This document shows, one piece after another, positions 28,952 through 37,880 of a DNA stretch of 64,000 nt (the first letter of the stretch is position 1; every line of letters starts with the position of its first letter). The position numbers and the translations under genes are program-made. The DNA lies in contig CAMOJK010000002.1 in the NCBI GenBank assembly GCA_946616835.1, positions 18,564 to 82,563 of the forward strand, in the 5' to 3' direction. Below the pieces are notes generated by a model. The model did not search any database. It saw only the letters and a list, made by a program, of their open reading frames with translations, and had not been told where the DNA came from. Origin of the DNA: an uncultured Lachnospiraceae bacterium. Its GTDB lineage: Bacteria; Bacillota; Clostridia; Lachnospirales; Lachnospiraceae.

Positions 28952-30826
28952 ATGAAATACAGGAAAATTATTGCATTGCTGCTTACGGCGTCGCTGGTGC
29001 TTGCATCATGCTCACCTTCGACGCCTGATTTATCTTCTGAACAGACAGTTGTTTCGGAACCCGGAACAGAAGGTGAGGGTGAGACTGCCGGTATAGAAAG
29101 ATACGAGGGCATGACGCCGGAGGAGATTGTTGCCACTCTTACCCTTGAGCAGAAGGCGGCCCAGATGGTGGAAGGGGCCAATTACAATATAGTCTATGAT
29201 GATCTGGAAGAAATCGATTACGGTTCAGTTCTTGGTAAATTTGAAGAGCTTCCCAATCCTACTGATGAAGAGTGGTATGACATAACCTGTCAGTATCAGA
29301 GCGCAGCGCTGTCATCGGAGGCAGCCATTCCCTATATTTTCGGACAGGATAGTGTTCATGGTGTAAACTTTGCATACGGCAATGTAATATTCCCGCATAA
29401 TATAAATATGGGTGCCGCTAATGATCCGGAGCTTATGAAGGAGTACGGTGCCCTTGTGGGTTCTGACCTGGTTCATACCGGAATGATGCTGAATTTTTCG
29501 CCCTGTGTGGATGCAGCCCAGGATCCCAGATGGGGGCGCACATATGAATGCTATTCCAATGACAATGAGCGTATAAAAGAACTTTCCGTGGCTTATGCCG
29601 AGGGGCTTATGTCCGAGGGCATCGTAGTCTGTGCCAAGCATTTCTTTGGCGGCGGTTATACAAAATATGGGACAGGTGAATTTTCCGACTCAACCATAAG
29701 GATAATTGACCGCGGTGATGCCGAGATGACTCAGGAAGAAATCGACGCACAGCTTTCCGTATATGAGGCTCTCATTAATTCCGGCGTGCAGTCCATAATG
29801 ATCTCACATTCTTCCCTCTGGGGCACAAAGATGCATGAGAATGCGGAATACATCGGTTATCTTAAGGACGACCTTGGTTTCGAAGGTTTTATCCTGTCTG
29901 ACTGGGATTCCATAGAGAAGTGTTCCGGTGACGATCTCAAGGCAAATGTCATCCTTTGCATAAATGCAGGCATTGATATGCTGATGGAAGCAGACCATTA
30001 CGAGATCTGCAGGGGCTATATCATAGAGGCAGTTAACGAAGGCTCCATAAGCGAGGAGCGTGTTGATGATGCAGTCACCAGGATAATAAAAGTAAAAATG
30101 GAAGCGGGACTCTTCGAGGATCCGTTTATTGAGAATTTTGAACCATCCTATGATTTCGGAAGCGAGCGTTCCCACGAGGTGGCAAGGGAGCTTGCGGCCA
30201 AATCTTTTGTACCCATAAAGGCAGGAAAACATATGACCATTGAGTCCGGCATGAAGGTATATGTGACAGGTCCTGCGGCTACTGATACCGGTGCAATGTG
30301 CGGCGGCTGGACTTACTTCTGGGTGGGTTCAAGTGATGGGTACGGTGAGCGCGTGCTTCCAAATGATCCTTCCATACTGGAGGCCCTTGAGGCAGCAGGC
30401 GCAGAGAAGGGTTTTGAAATAATCACCGATCCCGATAGGATAGGCGAGTGCGATATGGTGGTTTTATGTGTAGGCGAGTATCCCTATGCAGAGTGGACCG
30501 GCGATACAGAGGATCTTTCCATAGTCGGGGATATGGCTCTGTCAGGTAATAAGAAGGCGATTGAGGAAGCTGCCGCTTCCGGTAAGCCCACACTGACGCT
30601 TATCGTTGCCGGACGTAATGTGATAGTAGATGATTATATTGATGGCTGGGATTCCTGCATCATATGCTATCTGCCCGGATCCGAAGGCGGAAATGCCGTG
30701 GCTGATGTGCTGTCAGGGGATGTACCTCTTACGGGAACTCTTCCCATGCCTTATTACTCATCCATTGACCAGATAGGGACAGATGAATGCTGGCACGAGA
30801 TGGGGTGGAGCGCACTGCAGGAGTAA
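28952..30826 (+). CDS. Glycoside hydrolase family 3 protein, lipoprotein
   Basis: Lipobox LVLASC; IPYIFGQDSVHGVNFAYG, VCAKHFFGGG, FILSDWDS. Confidence 0.92.
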   Translation: MKYRKIIALLLTASLVLASCSPSTPDLSSEQTVVSEPGTEGEGETAGIERYEGMTPEEIVATLTLEQKAAQMVEGANYNIVYDDLEEIDYGSVLGKFEELPNPTDEEWYDITCQYQSAALSSEAAIPYIFGQDSVHGVNFAYGNVIFPHNINMGAANDPELMKEYGALVGSDLVHTGMMLNFSPCVDAAQDPRWGRTYECYSNDNERIKELSVAYAEGLMSEGIVVCAKHFFGGGYTKYGTGEFSDSTIRIIDRGDAEMTQEEIDAQLSVYEALINSGVQSIMISHSSLWGTKMHENAEYIGYLKDDLGFEGFILSDWDSIEKCSGDDLKANVILCINAGIDMLMEADHYEICRGYIIEAVNEGSISEERVDDAVTRIIKVKMEAGLFEDPFIENFEPSYDFGSERSHEVARELAAKSFVPIKAGKHMTIESGMKVYVTGPAATDTGAMCGGWTYFWVGSSDGYGERVLPNDPSILEALEAAGAEKGFEIITDPDRIGECDMVVLCVGEYPYAEWTGDTEDLSIVGDMALSGNKKAIEEAAASGKPTLTLIVAGRNVIVDDYIDGWDSCIICYLPGSEGGNAVADVLSGDVPLTGTLPMPYYSSIDQIGTDECWHEMGWSALQE

Positions 30827-30907
30827 AGATAAACAGATTTGCTTTGCGAATCGCGTGCTGCCATTGAAAAATTTACTATATCTGTACGCCCATGAGGATG
30901 TACTACA

Positions 30908-33274
30908 GTGGAGAAAAACGGGAAAATGAGAAAGAAACGGATAATGACTCTTACAGCTACAATCATATTTGCCATGTCAGGCAGCATTTATGCATATGCG
31001 GATGCAAAACGCCTGAGCGTTGATGACTATGCTGCCGGGATCCATGAAAGCGACCTGCTTTTTGAGCGGAAGTATATTGAATTGCATACGGACAATCCCA
31101 TAGGTGACCATCGTCTGCCTGATGTGGATGTATCGGGACTTCCGGATTCTCTTGATCTGCGGGATATTGACGGTAAAAACTATGTTTCCGAGGTAAAAGA
31201 CCAGGCATACTGGAGCACCTGCTGGTGCTTTTCAACAATGGCCGCTTCCGAAACAAGCATAGCCTATGAATGTGGACATGATTATTCGGCAGGTGTGGAT
31301 AATGATAAGTATGACCTGTCCGAGAAGCAGTTTGCCTGGTTTGCAAGGTATCACATTCCCACCGAAGGTGACCAGTCCGGGGAGGGTTTTTATGCATATC
31401 CGGATGATGATGATGACGTGTCTGACTTAAGCGACAAGGTTTTACGCGCAGGCGGTTTTGCGGAGTATGCTGTAAGCCTTTTTTCAGCCGGAGTCGGACC
31501 TGTGCTTGAGTCAGAGGTTCCGTATAAAGCGTCCTCCGACATAAATTACGATAAGATATGTCTGGTAGCCATAGATGTGCCTGAGGACGGCATGCTGGAA
31601 AAGTCAGACGTAACAGTTGAGCTTTACGATCCTAAGGAAACAACCACTGAAGAGGTTACGGCTCAGTGGGAAGAAAAGGGATATCTGGCGGTGGATTACT
31701 ATACGATGTTTGACCTGTACTGGGGAACCGACACGGATGTTACCAATAAGGGACTTAACGGAAAGAAAGTCTGTATGGCCTATACCCAGTACCGGAGCCT
31801 AGACTGGACTGTTGATGAGGCCCTGCATTTTACCACGGATTTCCGCGCGACGGACTGCAGCCTTCTGCCATATCCTGCGCTTATGGATGATGAAGGTGCC
31901 TATATTTTCAATCAGACGGGTATTGATGCCATAAAATCAGAGCTTTCCCAGGGCAGGGCAGTATCTATTGCATATAAAAGTGATGTTTATACCCCGGAAT
32001 ACGAAAGACCTTCAGGTGGTCCGGCTTATATAAATTATCTGGATGAAAACGGAAATCCCGACAATGATCCAAAGGCTGCCATATGGGCACATTATACATA
32101 CGACTGTGATTATGATCCGGCAGATCCGGATTCGGTGAACAGGTTTGTGGTGTCTGATCATTGTGTATGTGTGGTAGGATATGATGATAATTTTCCAAAG
32201 GAATATTTCATAGATCCGAAGGGGACTATCGGTGGAGACGGGGCATTTCTTGCGAAGAACAGCTGGGGAAGCAGCGGAAACAGCAATCCCGCCGCAGAAT
32301 GGAACTGGGGCAATGGCGGTTCGGGGTATTTTTGGATTTCCTATTATGATCAGAGTCTGTGTTCACCCGTGAGTTTTGATTTTGACACGAGTGGAGAGAT
32401 TGGGAACATCAGTAATGTGGATATGTATGACTACATGCCGGCTGTGGTTCCATCTGCAGCAGTATTTGAGGGGGATGTCTACATGGCAGATGTCTTTGAA
32501 GCTGAGGAAAACTGCTCGGTCCGTTATATCGGCTTTGAAACCGCCAAGGCAAAAACTGAAGTGGAGTACAGGGTTTACCTTTTGAATGAGGATGCTGAAA
32601 GCCCTGTGGACGGAGTTCTTTTGGCTGAAACGACGGAGCACCTTAACTACGCAGGCTTCCACATGGCAGACATTGGCAAAGACGTGGCAATCCCCGGCGG
32701 ATGCAGGTACTCTGTAGTATTAAAGGCTCAGATCGACGGCAGCAGCATTATTAATTATACGGAGGATCTGAGTGAGGCCGGTGTTGAGTTTTATAATATA
32801 CGTGATGTGGTCACCGCCTATGTGAAGACAGAGGTAAATCATGGTGAATGCTTCGTAGGCACGGATCTGGAAGACAACGAAGCCTGGACTGACTGGGCAG
32901 ATATCGTGGCAAGGCTTAAATCAGATAATAAGGATTTCAATGACGACGGCTTTGAATATGATAATTTCCCGATAAAAAGCTATGTTCAGGTCGGTGTGGT
33001 CGATGAAGAAGAATTTGAAAATTCAAAGGCAGCCCTGGAAGCAGCAAATGAGAATGACGTAGAGCAGGCGCCGGATGAAGGAAATGATAATGGAATATCG
33101 GCTCCCGCGGATCCTGAGCAGCCGGACAGCCCGGAAATCGGAACATCTATAAGCGAAAAGATACCCTGGCAGGCAATAGCCCTTTGTGGTGTAGTCATTG
33201 TACTGATCTGTATTGGGGTGGCTGTGGCAGCTGTGATACTTGTGATAGTTGCGCTGGTGATGAAGAAAAAATGA
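30908..33274 (+). CDS. C1 (papain-like) peptidase, cell-surface, C-terminal TM anchor
   Basis: DQAYWSTCWCFSTMAASE, SDHCVCVVGYDDNF, AKNSWGSSG; signal peptide; GTG start with upstream region; C-terminal hydrophobic helix plus KKK. Confidence 0.88.
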   Translation: MEKNGKMRKKRIMTLTATIIFAMSGSIYAYADAKRLSVDDYAAGIHESDLLFERKYIELHTDNPIGDHRLPDVDVSGLPDSLDLRDIDGKNYVSEVKDQAYWSTCWCFSTMAASETSIAYECGHDYSAGVDNDKYDLSEKQFAWFARYHIPTEGDQSGEGFYAYPDDDDDVSDLSDKVLRAGGFAEYAVSLFSAGVGPVLESEVPYKASSDINYDKICLVAIDVPEDGMLEKSDVTVELYDPKETTTEEVTAQWEEKGYLAVDYYTMFDLYWGTDTDVTNKGLNGKKVCMAYTQYRSLDWTVDEALHFTTDFRATDCSLLPYPALMDDEGAYIFNQTGIDAIKSELSQGRAVSIAYKSDVYTPEYERPSGGPAYINYLDENGNPDNDPKAAIWAHYTYDCDYDPADPDSVNRFVVSDHCVCVVGYDDNFPKEYFIDPKGTIGGDGAFLAKNSWGSSGNSNPAAEWNWGNGGSGYFWISYYDQSLCSPVSFDFDTSGEIGNISNVDMYDYMPAVVPSAAVFEGDVYMADVFEAEENCSVRYIGFETAKAKTEVEYRVYLLNEDAESPVDGVLLAETTEHLNYAGFHMADIGKDVAIPGGCRYSVVLKAQIDGSSIINYTEDLSEAGVEFYNIRDVVTAYVKTEVNHGECFVGTDLEDNEAWTDWADIVARLKSDNKDFNDDGFEYDNFPIKSYVQVGVVDEEEFENSKAALEAANENDVEQAPDEGNDNGISAPADPEQPDSPEIGTSISEKIPWQAIALCGVVIVLICIGVAVAAVILVIVALVMKKK

Positions 33275-33282
33275 CAGCCGGC

Positions 33283-34266
33283 TTACTTTACGAACAGCAA
33301 TGTGAGAGTGCTTATTGCTGTCTGAATAATGAGAAATCTCCATACAACCTGGGGATCTTCCCACCTGTTTCCTTCCTTGAAGGATTTGCGGACATGGTCG
33401 TGAAGCGGTGTACGGATCTTTTTCATAAATGTCGGATCCTTCATACGGAAGACTTTCTTAGCTATGCGAAGGACTGTCAGCTTGAAAAGTCCCAGGCCGC
33501 CGTCAAAGATCATTACTATTGCAAAAGGTATGAATAAGAACGGATCATGTGATTTCAGTGCGACTATGGCGACTAATAGTCCTATCGCTCTGGAGCCTGC
33601 GTCACCCATCAGTACGGTACTCGGTTTTGTATTGAACCAGAGGTATGCAAGGAGTACTGCAATAAAAAGCATTATGCTGTTCCGGCTTTCGACAGAAAAA
33701 AGTTTCTCAGGCAGCAGCATAAAAGAACCCAGCGTGACTATGGACAGAGAGCCGCACAGGCCGTCCACTCCGTCGGTACAGTTGACTACATTTATACTTC
33801 CGAATACCAGCAGTACTATCAGCAGTCCATACAGCCATACAGGAATGGAAAAACTTACATCCACAAGTGCCAGCGTAACAGTGTTTTCATTAAAATAAAG
33901 AAAACTTGCAGCCGTGAGAACGGCAATGCCGGTATCGAGAATGCCCTTGGTGAGATTACCCCAGGGCTTTTTTGATGCATCATCAAAGAAGCCTGTGAGC
34001 ATTACTGCCACTAGCAGAGTCAGGTAGCAGCCCCTTTCAACAGACAGGGGCATGAACATAAGCATGCAGAGTACATAAACGATTATCAGTATTATCCCGG
34101 CACCCCTTGCTTTACCTTTTGAATTGGCACCGTTAACCGCAAAAGCCCGTCCCATATCCTGCGGAAGCTTCTTCTTCAGAAACTTTATCGAAAAAAATGT
34201 CAGCAGAAAAGTGACAGCAAAAGCCATGGGCATAAGAAAAATTGTATCTGATATCAAGTTAACCAT
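33283..34266 (-). CDS. MraY-like/glycosyltransferase family 4 phospho-sugar transferase
   Basis: NCTDGVDGLCGSLS, NTKPSTVLMGDAGSRAIG, multiple TM. Confidence 0.88.
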   Translation of the reverse strand: MVNLISDTIFLMPMAFAVTFLLTFFSIKFLKKKLPQDMGRAFAVNGANSKGKARGAGIILIIVYVLCMLMFMPLSVERGCYLTLLVAVMLTGFFDDASKKPWGNLTKGILDTGIAVLTAASFLYFNENTVTLALVDVSFSIPVWLYGLLIVLLVFGSINVVNCTDGVDGLCGSLSIVTLGSFMLLPEKLFSVESRNSIMLFIAVLLAYLWFNTKPSTVLMGDAGSRAIGLLVAIVALKSHDPFLFIPFAIVMIFDGGLGLFKLTVLRIAKKVFRMKDPTFMKKIRTPLHDHVRKSFKEGNRWEDPQVVWRFLIIQTAISTLTLLFVK

Positions 34267-34486
34267 AATGGCTTATGATACCAAAATACACGGTTGATAG
34301 CAAGGCGGGACAAAAAAGCTGCTTCTGTATTATTCAATGAGAAAGGGTTCGAAGATATCCTTAAAAATGAAATGCCCCGATGGTATAATAATTCACGACA
34401 GGAAAAACGGCGTAAACACCGTTATACTAAGCCACATGGTGTGAATCAAAAAAGCTGATTTTGGCGAATTAATCATAATATAAGAT

Positions 34487-34804
34487 GTGGAGGAGAAAAC
34501 TATGGAAAAGACAAAAGGTATCGGATTTCTTATAGGAAGTATTATTTCAGCGCTGGTAGCATTTCCTTCAGTAATAGTCGGGAGTACATTTTTTATCATA
34601 GGGGCTGTGTTTTCGGCAAATCCCGCAGGTGTTGATATTTCCTATCAGGGAGAGATGCTTCAGGGAGCTGAAGCTGTGGAAATGGCAGAAAAGCTTGGGG
34701 GTATCTTTCTGGCAATCGGCGGGGGCGGTCTTGGCATCGCACTGCTTTTCGGATTACTGTTTATCATCCTCCTTATTATCTTCTTTAAAAAGAAATCAGC
34801 ATGA
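34487..34804 (+). CDS. Small two-TM hypothetical membrane protein
   Basis: ORF with RBS (gtggagg) and two hydrophobic segments. Confidence 0.7.
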   Translation: MEEKTMEKTKGIGFLIGSIISALVAFPSVIVGSTFFIIGAVFSANPAGVDISYQGEMLQGAEAVEMAEKLGGIFLAIGGGGLGIALLFGLLFIILLIIFFKKKSA

Positions 34805-34892
34805 CCTGAATATAAAACTTATGTGGGAAGTATTAATCGGCAGCATCCATTTCGGTTGCATGGCATCCAGGGATGCTGTAAAATTTTAAATT

Positions 34893-36407
34893 ATGGGTTT
34901 TGCTTCATATAAATTTCTGATGCTTTTCCTGCCCCTGACGCTGATCCTTTATTTTAGCTGTCGCCGGCTGGGAAAGAATACGATGGCAAAAGGAGTTCTT
35001 GCCGGAGCTTCTTTGCTTTTTTATTATACATATGGCTATGTTCCCCTTCTGATACTGATCGCCGACAGCATCATAAACTGGAGCCTTTCACGGGTACTGT
35101 TCGGATGCGGAAAGGATGAGGCAGGGAAGCGTAAAAAGACTCTGCTGCTGGGAGCGGGTATCGTGCTCAATGTAGCACTGCTTTTTTATTTCAAGTATTT
35201 CAATTTCTTTGCGGAAAATATTGTATGCCTCACCGGAGGAGAGTTTACCGCCCGGGATATCATACAGCCGGCAGCGATAAGCTACTATACCTTTCAGCAG
35301 ATAGCATGGCTGGTGGATTCATCAAGGGGCGAGACTAAAGGGTATGACTTACTTGATTATGCCGTCTTTATTTTCTTTTTCCCGAAGCTGATCATGGGTC
35401 CCATTATTCTGCATGAAGACTTCATGCCGCAGTTAAATGACAGCAGGCGGTTTCTTCCTGATTTTGAGAATCTTGGAAAGGGGATGATCCGGTTTACAGT
35501 CGGTTTCTCCAAAGTGCTGCTTATAGAACCGATGTTTACATTCGGTGTGGAGTACGGATTCACTGTACTTTCAGACCTGTCAATAGTGGAGGCATGGTTC
35601 TGCTCCTTTGCTTTCGCACTTCAGCTGTATTTCGACTTTTCCGGATATTGTGATATGGCAGCAGGTATAGCCACGATGATGAATCTGGATCTGCCCATGA
35701 ACTTCAACTCGCCATATAAAGCCATTTCGATAGGAGATTTCTGGAAACGCTGGCATATGTCTCTTACAAGATTCCTGCGTAAGTATATTTATTTTCCTCT
35801 CGGAGGTAACCGAAAAGGTGCCTTCCGCACATACATGAATATCTTTTTAATCTTTCTCATCAGCGGATTCTGGCACGGTGCCAGCTGGACATTTATAGTC
35901 TGGGGAGCAATACACGGTGTTATAATGATAATAGAACGCATGACCGGATTGACGGCAAGGGATAAAGCGGCAGCAGGAGCATTCGCAGCCGAAAATGATG
36001 ACGGTAATAACACAGGTGAAAAAAAACTGTTACATCATGCTGTTATTATTATACATCGCATTATCACCTTTATTGTAGTAGATATAGCCTGGGTATTTTT
36101 CCGCGCAGACAGCCTGGGGGATGCAGTCGAATTTATTAAGCAGATGTTCATTCCCGATAACATCATGCCGGATGCAGTTTTCTATAATTCCTTCGGCTTA
36201 AATGATTTTGCCTTTGCCACAAGACACCTTAATATTTTTGTGCCGATGCTTTTCGCAGGTGTTTTTGCTATTGTTTTCTTTGGAAAGAACATATACGAAA
36301 TGAAATATAAACCCACGCTGTTTACAGCGTTGATTACGGCTGTGCTTTTCCTGGCATCCTTTGTATGCCTTGGAACTGTGGCGGATTTTATATACTTCAA
36401 GTTTTAG
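34893..36407 (+). CDS. MBOAT family O-acyltransferase (DltB/AlgI-like)
   Basis: LQLYFDFSGYCDMAAGIATMM, FWKRWHMSLTRFLRKYIYFPLGG, FLISGFWHGASWTFIVWG. Confidence 0.94.
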   Translation: MGFASYKFLMLFLPLTLILYFSCRRLGKNTMAKGVLAGASLLFYYTYGYVPLLILIADSIINWSLSRVLFGCGKDEAGKRKKTLLLGAGIVLNVALLFYFKYFNFFAENIVCLTGGEFTARDIIQPAAISYYTFQQIAWLVDSSRGETKGYDLLDYAVFIFFFPKLIMGPIILHEDFMPQLNDSRRFLPDFENLGKGMIRFTVGFSKVLLIEPMFTFGVEYGFTVLSDLSIVEAWFCSFAFALQLYFDFSGYCDMAAGIATMMNLDLPMNFNSPYKAISIGDFWKRWHMSLTRFLRKYIYFPLGGNRKGAFRTYMNIFLIFLISGFWHGASWTFIVWGAIHGVIMIIERMTGLTARDKAAAGAFAAENDDGNNTGEKKLLHHAVIIIHRIITFIVVDIAWVFFRADSLGDAVEFIKQMFIPDNIMPDAVFYNSFGLNDFAFATRHLNIFVPMLFAGVFAIVFFGKNIYEMKYKPTLFTALITAVLFLASFVCLGTVADFIYFKF

Positions 36408-36448
36408 AGAAAATAAAATTTGAAATTGTTGGTGATATCACAGCGTGA

Positions 36449-36678
36449 GTTCCCCGTCGTGCAGCCTGTGCTGGCGGTGTTAGAGTGAATTTAGCAGTTC
36501 TCGGAACTGCTTATGTAAAGTAGGGACGGGTCACCACGGATGGTGACCCGAGTGAACAACGCTACATGGATGTAGCGTGTGAACGGTCCCGGTTGGACTG
36601 AATATACTTAGGCAGTTCCGTAAGAACTGCTTAATGAACGGCCCCACCGCCAGAGCAGGCTGGACGGTAACGGGGAAC
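36449..36678 (+). ncRNA. Structured RNA element, copy 2 (family unassigned)
   Basis: P1 GTTCCCCGT/ACGGGGAAC; P2 CTGGCGGTG/CACCGCCAG; P3 AGCAGTTC/GAACTGCT; hairpin GGGTCACC/GGTGACCC; core 36549-36587 identical to copy 1. Confidence 0.8.
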
Positions 36679-36692
36679 GTAGGATACTAATA

Positions 36693-37772
36693 ATGAATAA
36701 AAATAACACCTGGAAAAAATTCTTCATAGAGCTGTGTGTGATCACTGCCGTATTGTTCCTGGCTGTGATAGCCCTCGTCGTCTCTTTTGATCCCTGGTTT
36801 CACTACCATGCCCCCGTAAAAGGCTTGTCCTATGTCCTTGATAACGAAAGATACCAGAATGACGGTATCGCAAGAAACTTTGAGTATGAGGGCATTATCA
36901 CCGGAACCTCCATGACCGAGAATTTCAAAACTTCCATTGCAAACGAGTGCTGGGGGATGGATTTTGTAAAGATTTCCTACGCGGGATCATATTTTAAGGA
37001 GATATCTGAGTCAACAGAGAGGGCGCTTTCGTATAATCCGGATGTGAAAGTGGTGGTATGTTCGCTGGAAATGGCGTTTATCATGTTTGATAAGGATATG
37101 GACAGTCCGGAAGTACCACACCCTGATTATATTTACGATAATAATATTCTCAACGATGTTGAGTACATTTTCAACAAGAAGGTATTAACCTATTACATTC
37201 CTGAAATCTTAGGGCGTACCATAAGAGGTGTGCCTGCGGACAGCTTTGACGAGTACTCAAGATTTGCAGATGTGCGTCCCGTGGGAAAGGATATAGTGCT
37301 GGCTCATTTCCCTAAACCATACGTGGCGGATCTGACGGTGCATCTGAGCGATGCGGAAAAAGAAATCATCAGGGATAACATCGAGCAGAATGTCATTGCA
37401 AGCGCCAAGGCTCACCCGGATGTGCAGTTTTATTATTTTATACCGCCCTATAGCGGTATCAACTGGTATAACAGCCAGATAGCGACCGGGACCTTTGACA
37501 GGTATATGGAAACATTCCGCTTCGTATCCGGTGAGTTGCTGCAGTATGACAATATCCATCTTTTCTGCTTTTACGATGACACGGACATGGTAATGGATCT
37601 GGACAACTATTCCGACGACTGTCATTTCAGCGGTGAAATCAGCGATATGATACTTGAGGAAATGTCAAAGCCGGACTCTCCCCATGAGCTGACAAAGGAT
37701 AATTATATGGAATATTTTGATAAGGTTGATGAGTTTTACAGGAACTATGATTATGAGAGCCTGTACGAGTAA
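36693..37772 (+). CDS. SGNH-hydrolase-like membrane-anchored protein paired with MBOAT
   Basis: N-terminal TM; GIITGTSMTENF (SGNH block-like), location directly after the MBOAT gene. Confidence 0.6.
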   Translation: MNKNNTWKKFFIELCVITAVLFLAVIALVVSFDPWFHYHAPVKGLSYVLDNERYQNDGIARNFEYEGIITGTSMTENFKTSIANECWGMDFVKISYAGSYFKEISESTERALSYNPDVKVVVCSLEMAFIMFDKDMDSPEVPHPDYIYDNNILNDVEYIFNKKVLTYYIPEILGRTIRGVPADSFDEYSRFADVRPVGKDIVLAHFPKPYVADLTVHLSDAEKEIIRDNIEQNVIASAKAHPDVQFYYFIPPYSGINWYNSQIATGTFDRYMETFRFVSGELLQYDNIHLFCFYDDTDMVMDLDNYSDDCHFSGEISDMILEEMSKPDSPHELTKDNYMEYFDKVDEFYRNYDYESLYE

Positions 37773-37880
37773 GTATAAGAAATTGTAGCTGAGAAATATC
37801 TAAACGCTGATAGTAAAACCATTGTGGTTATGCTATAATATAGCGTTGAAATTTTGCATAGATTCATCCGGGTAATTACT

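Noticed and set aside
1740-30870. Shared short string TGCTTTGC(A/G)AA at ~1749 and ~30839
   Set aside because: Only ~11 nt shared in non-homologous contexts; likely chance.
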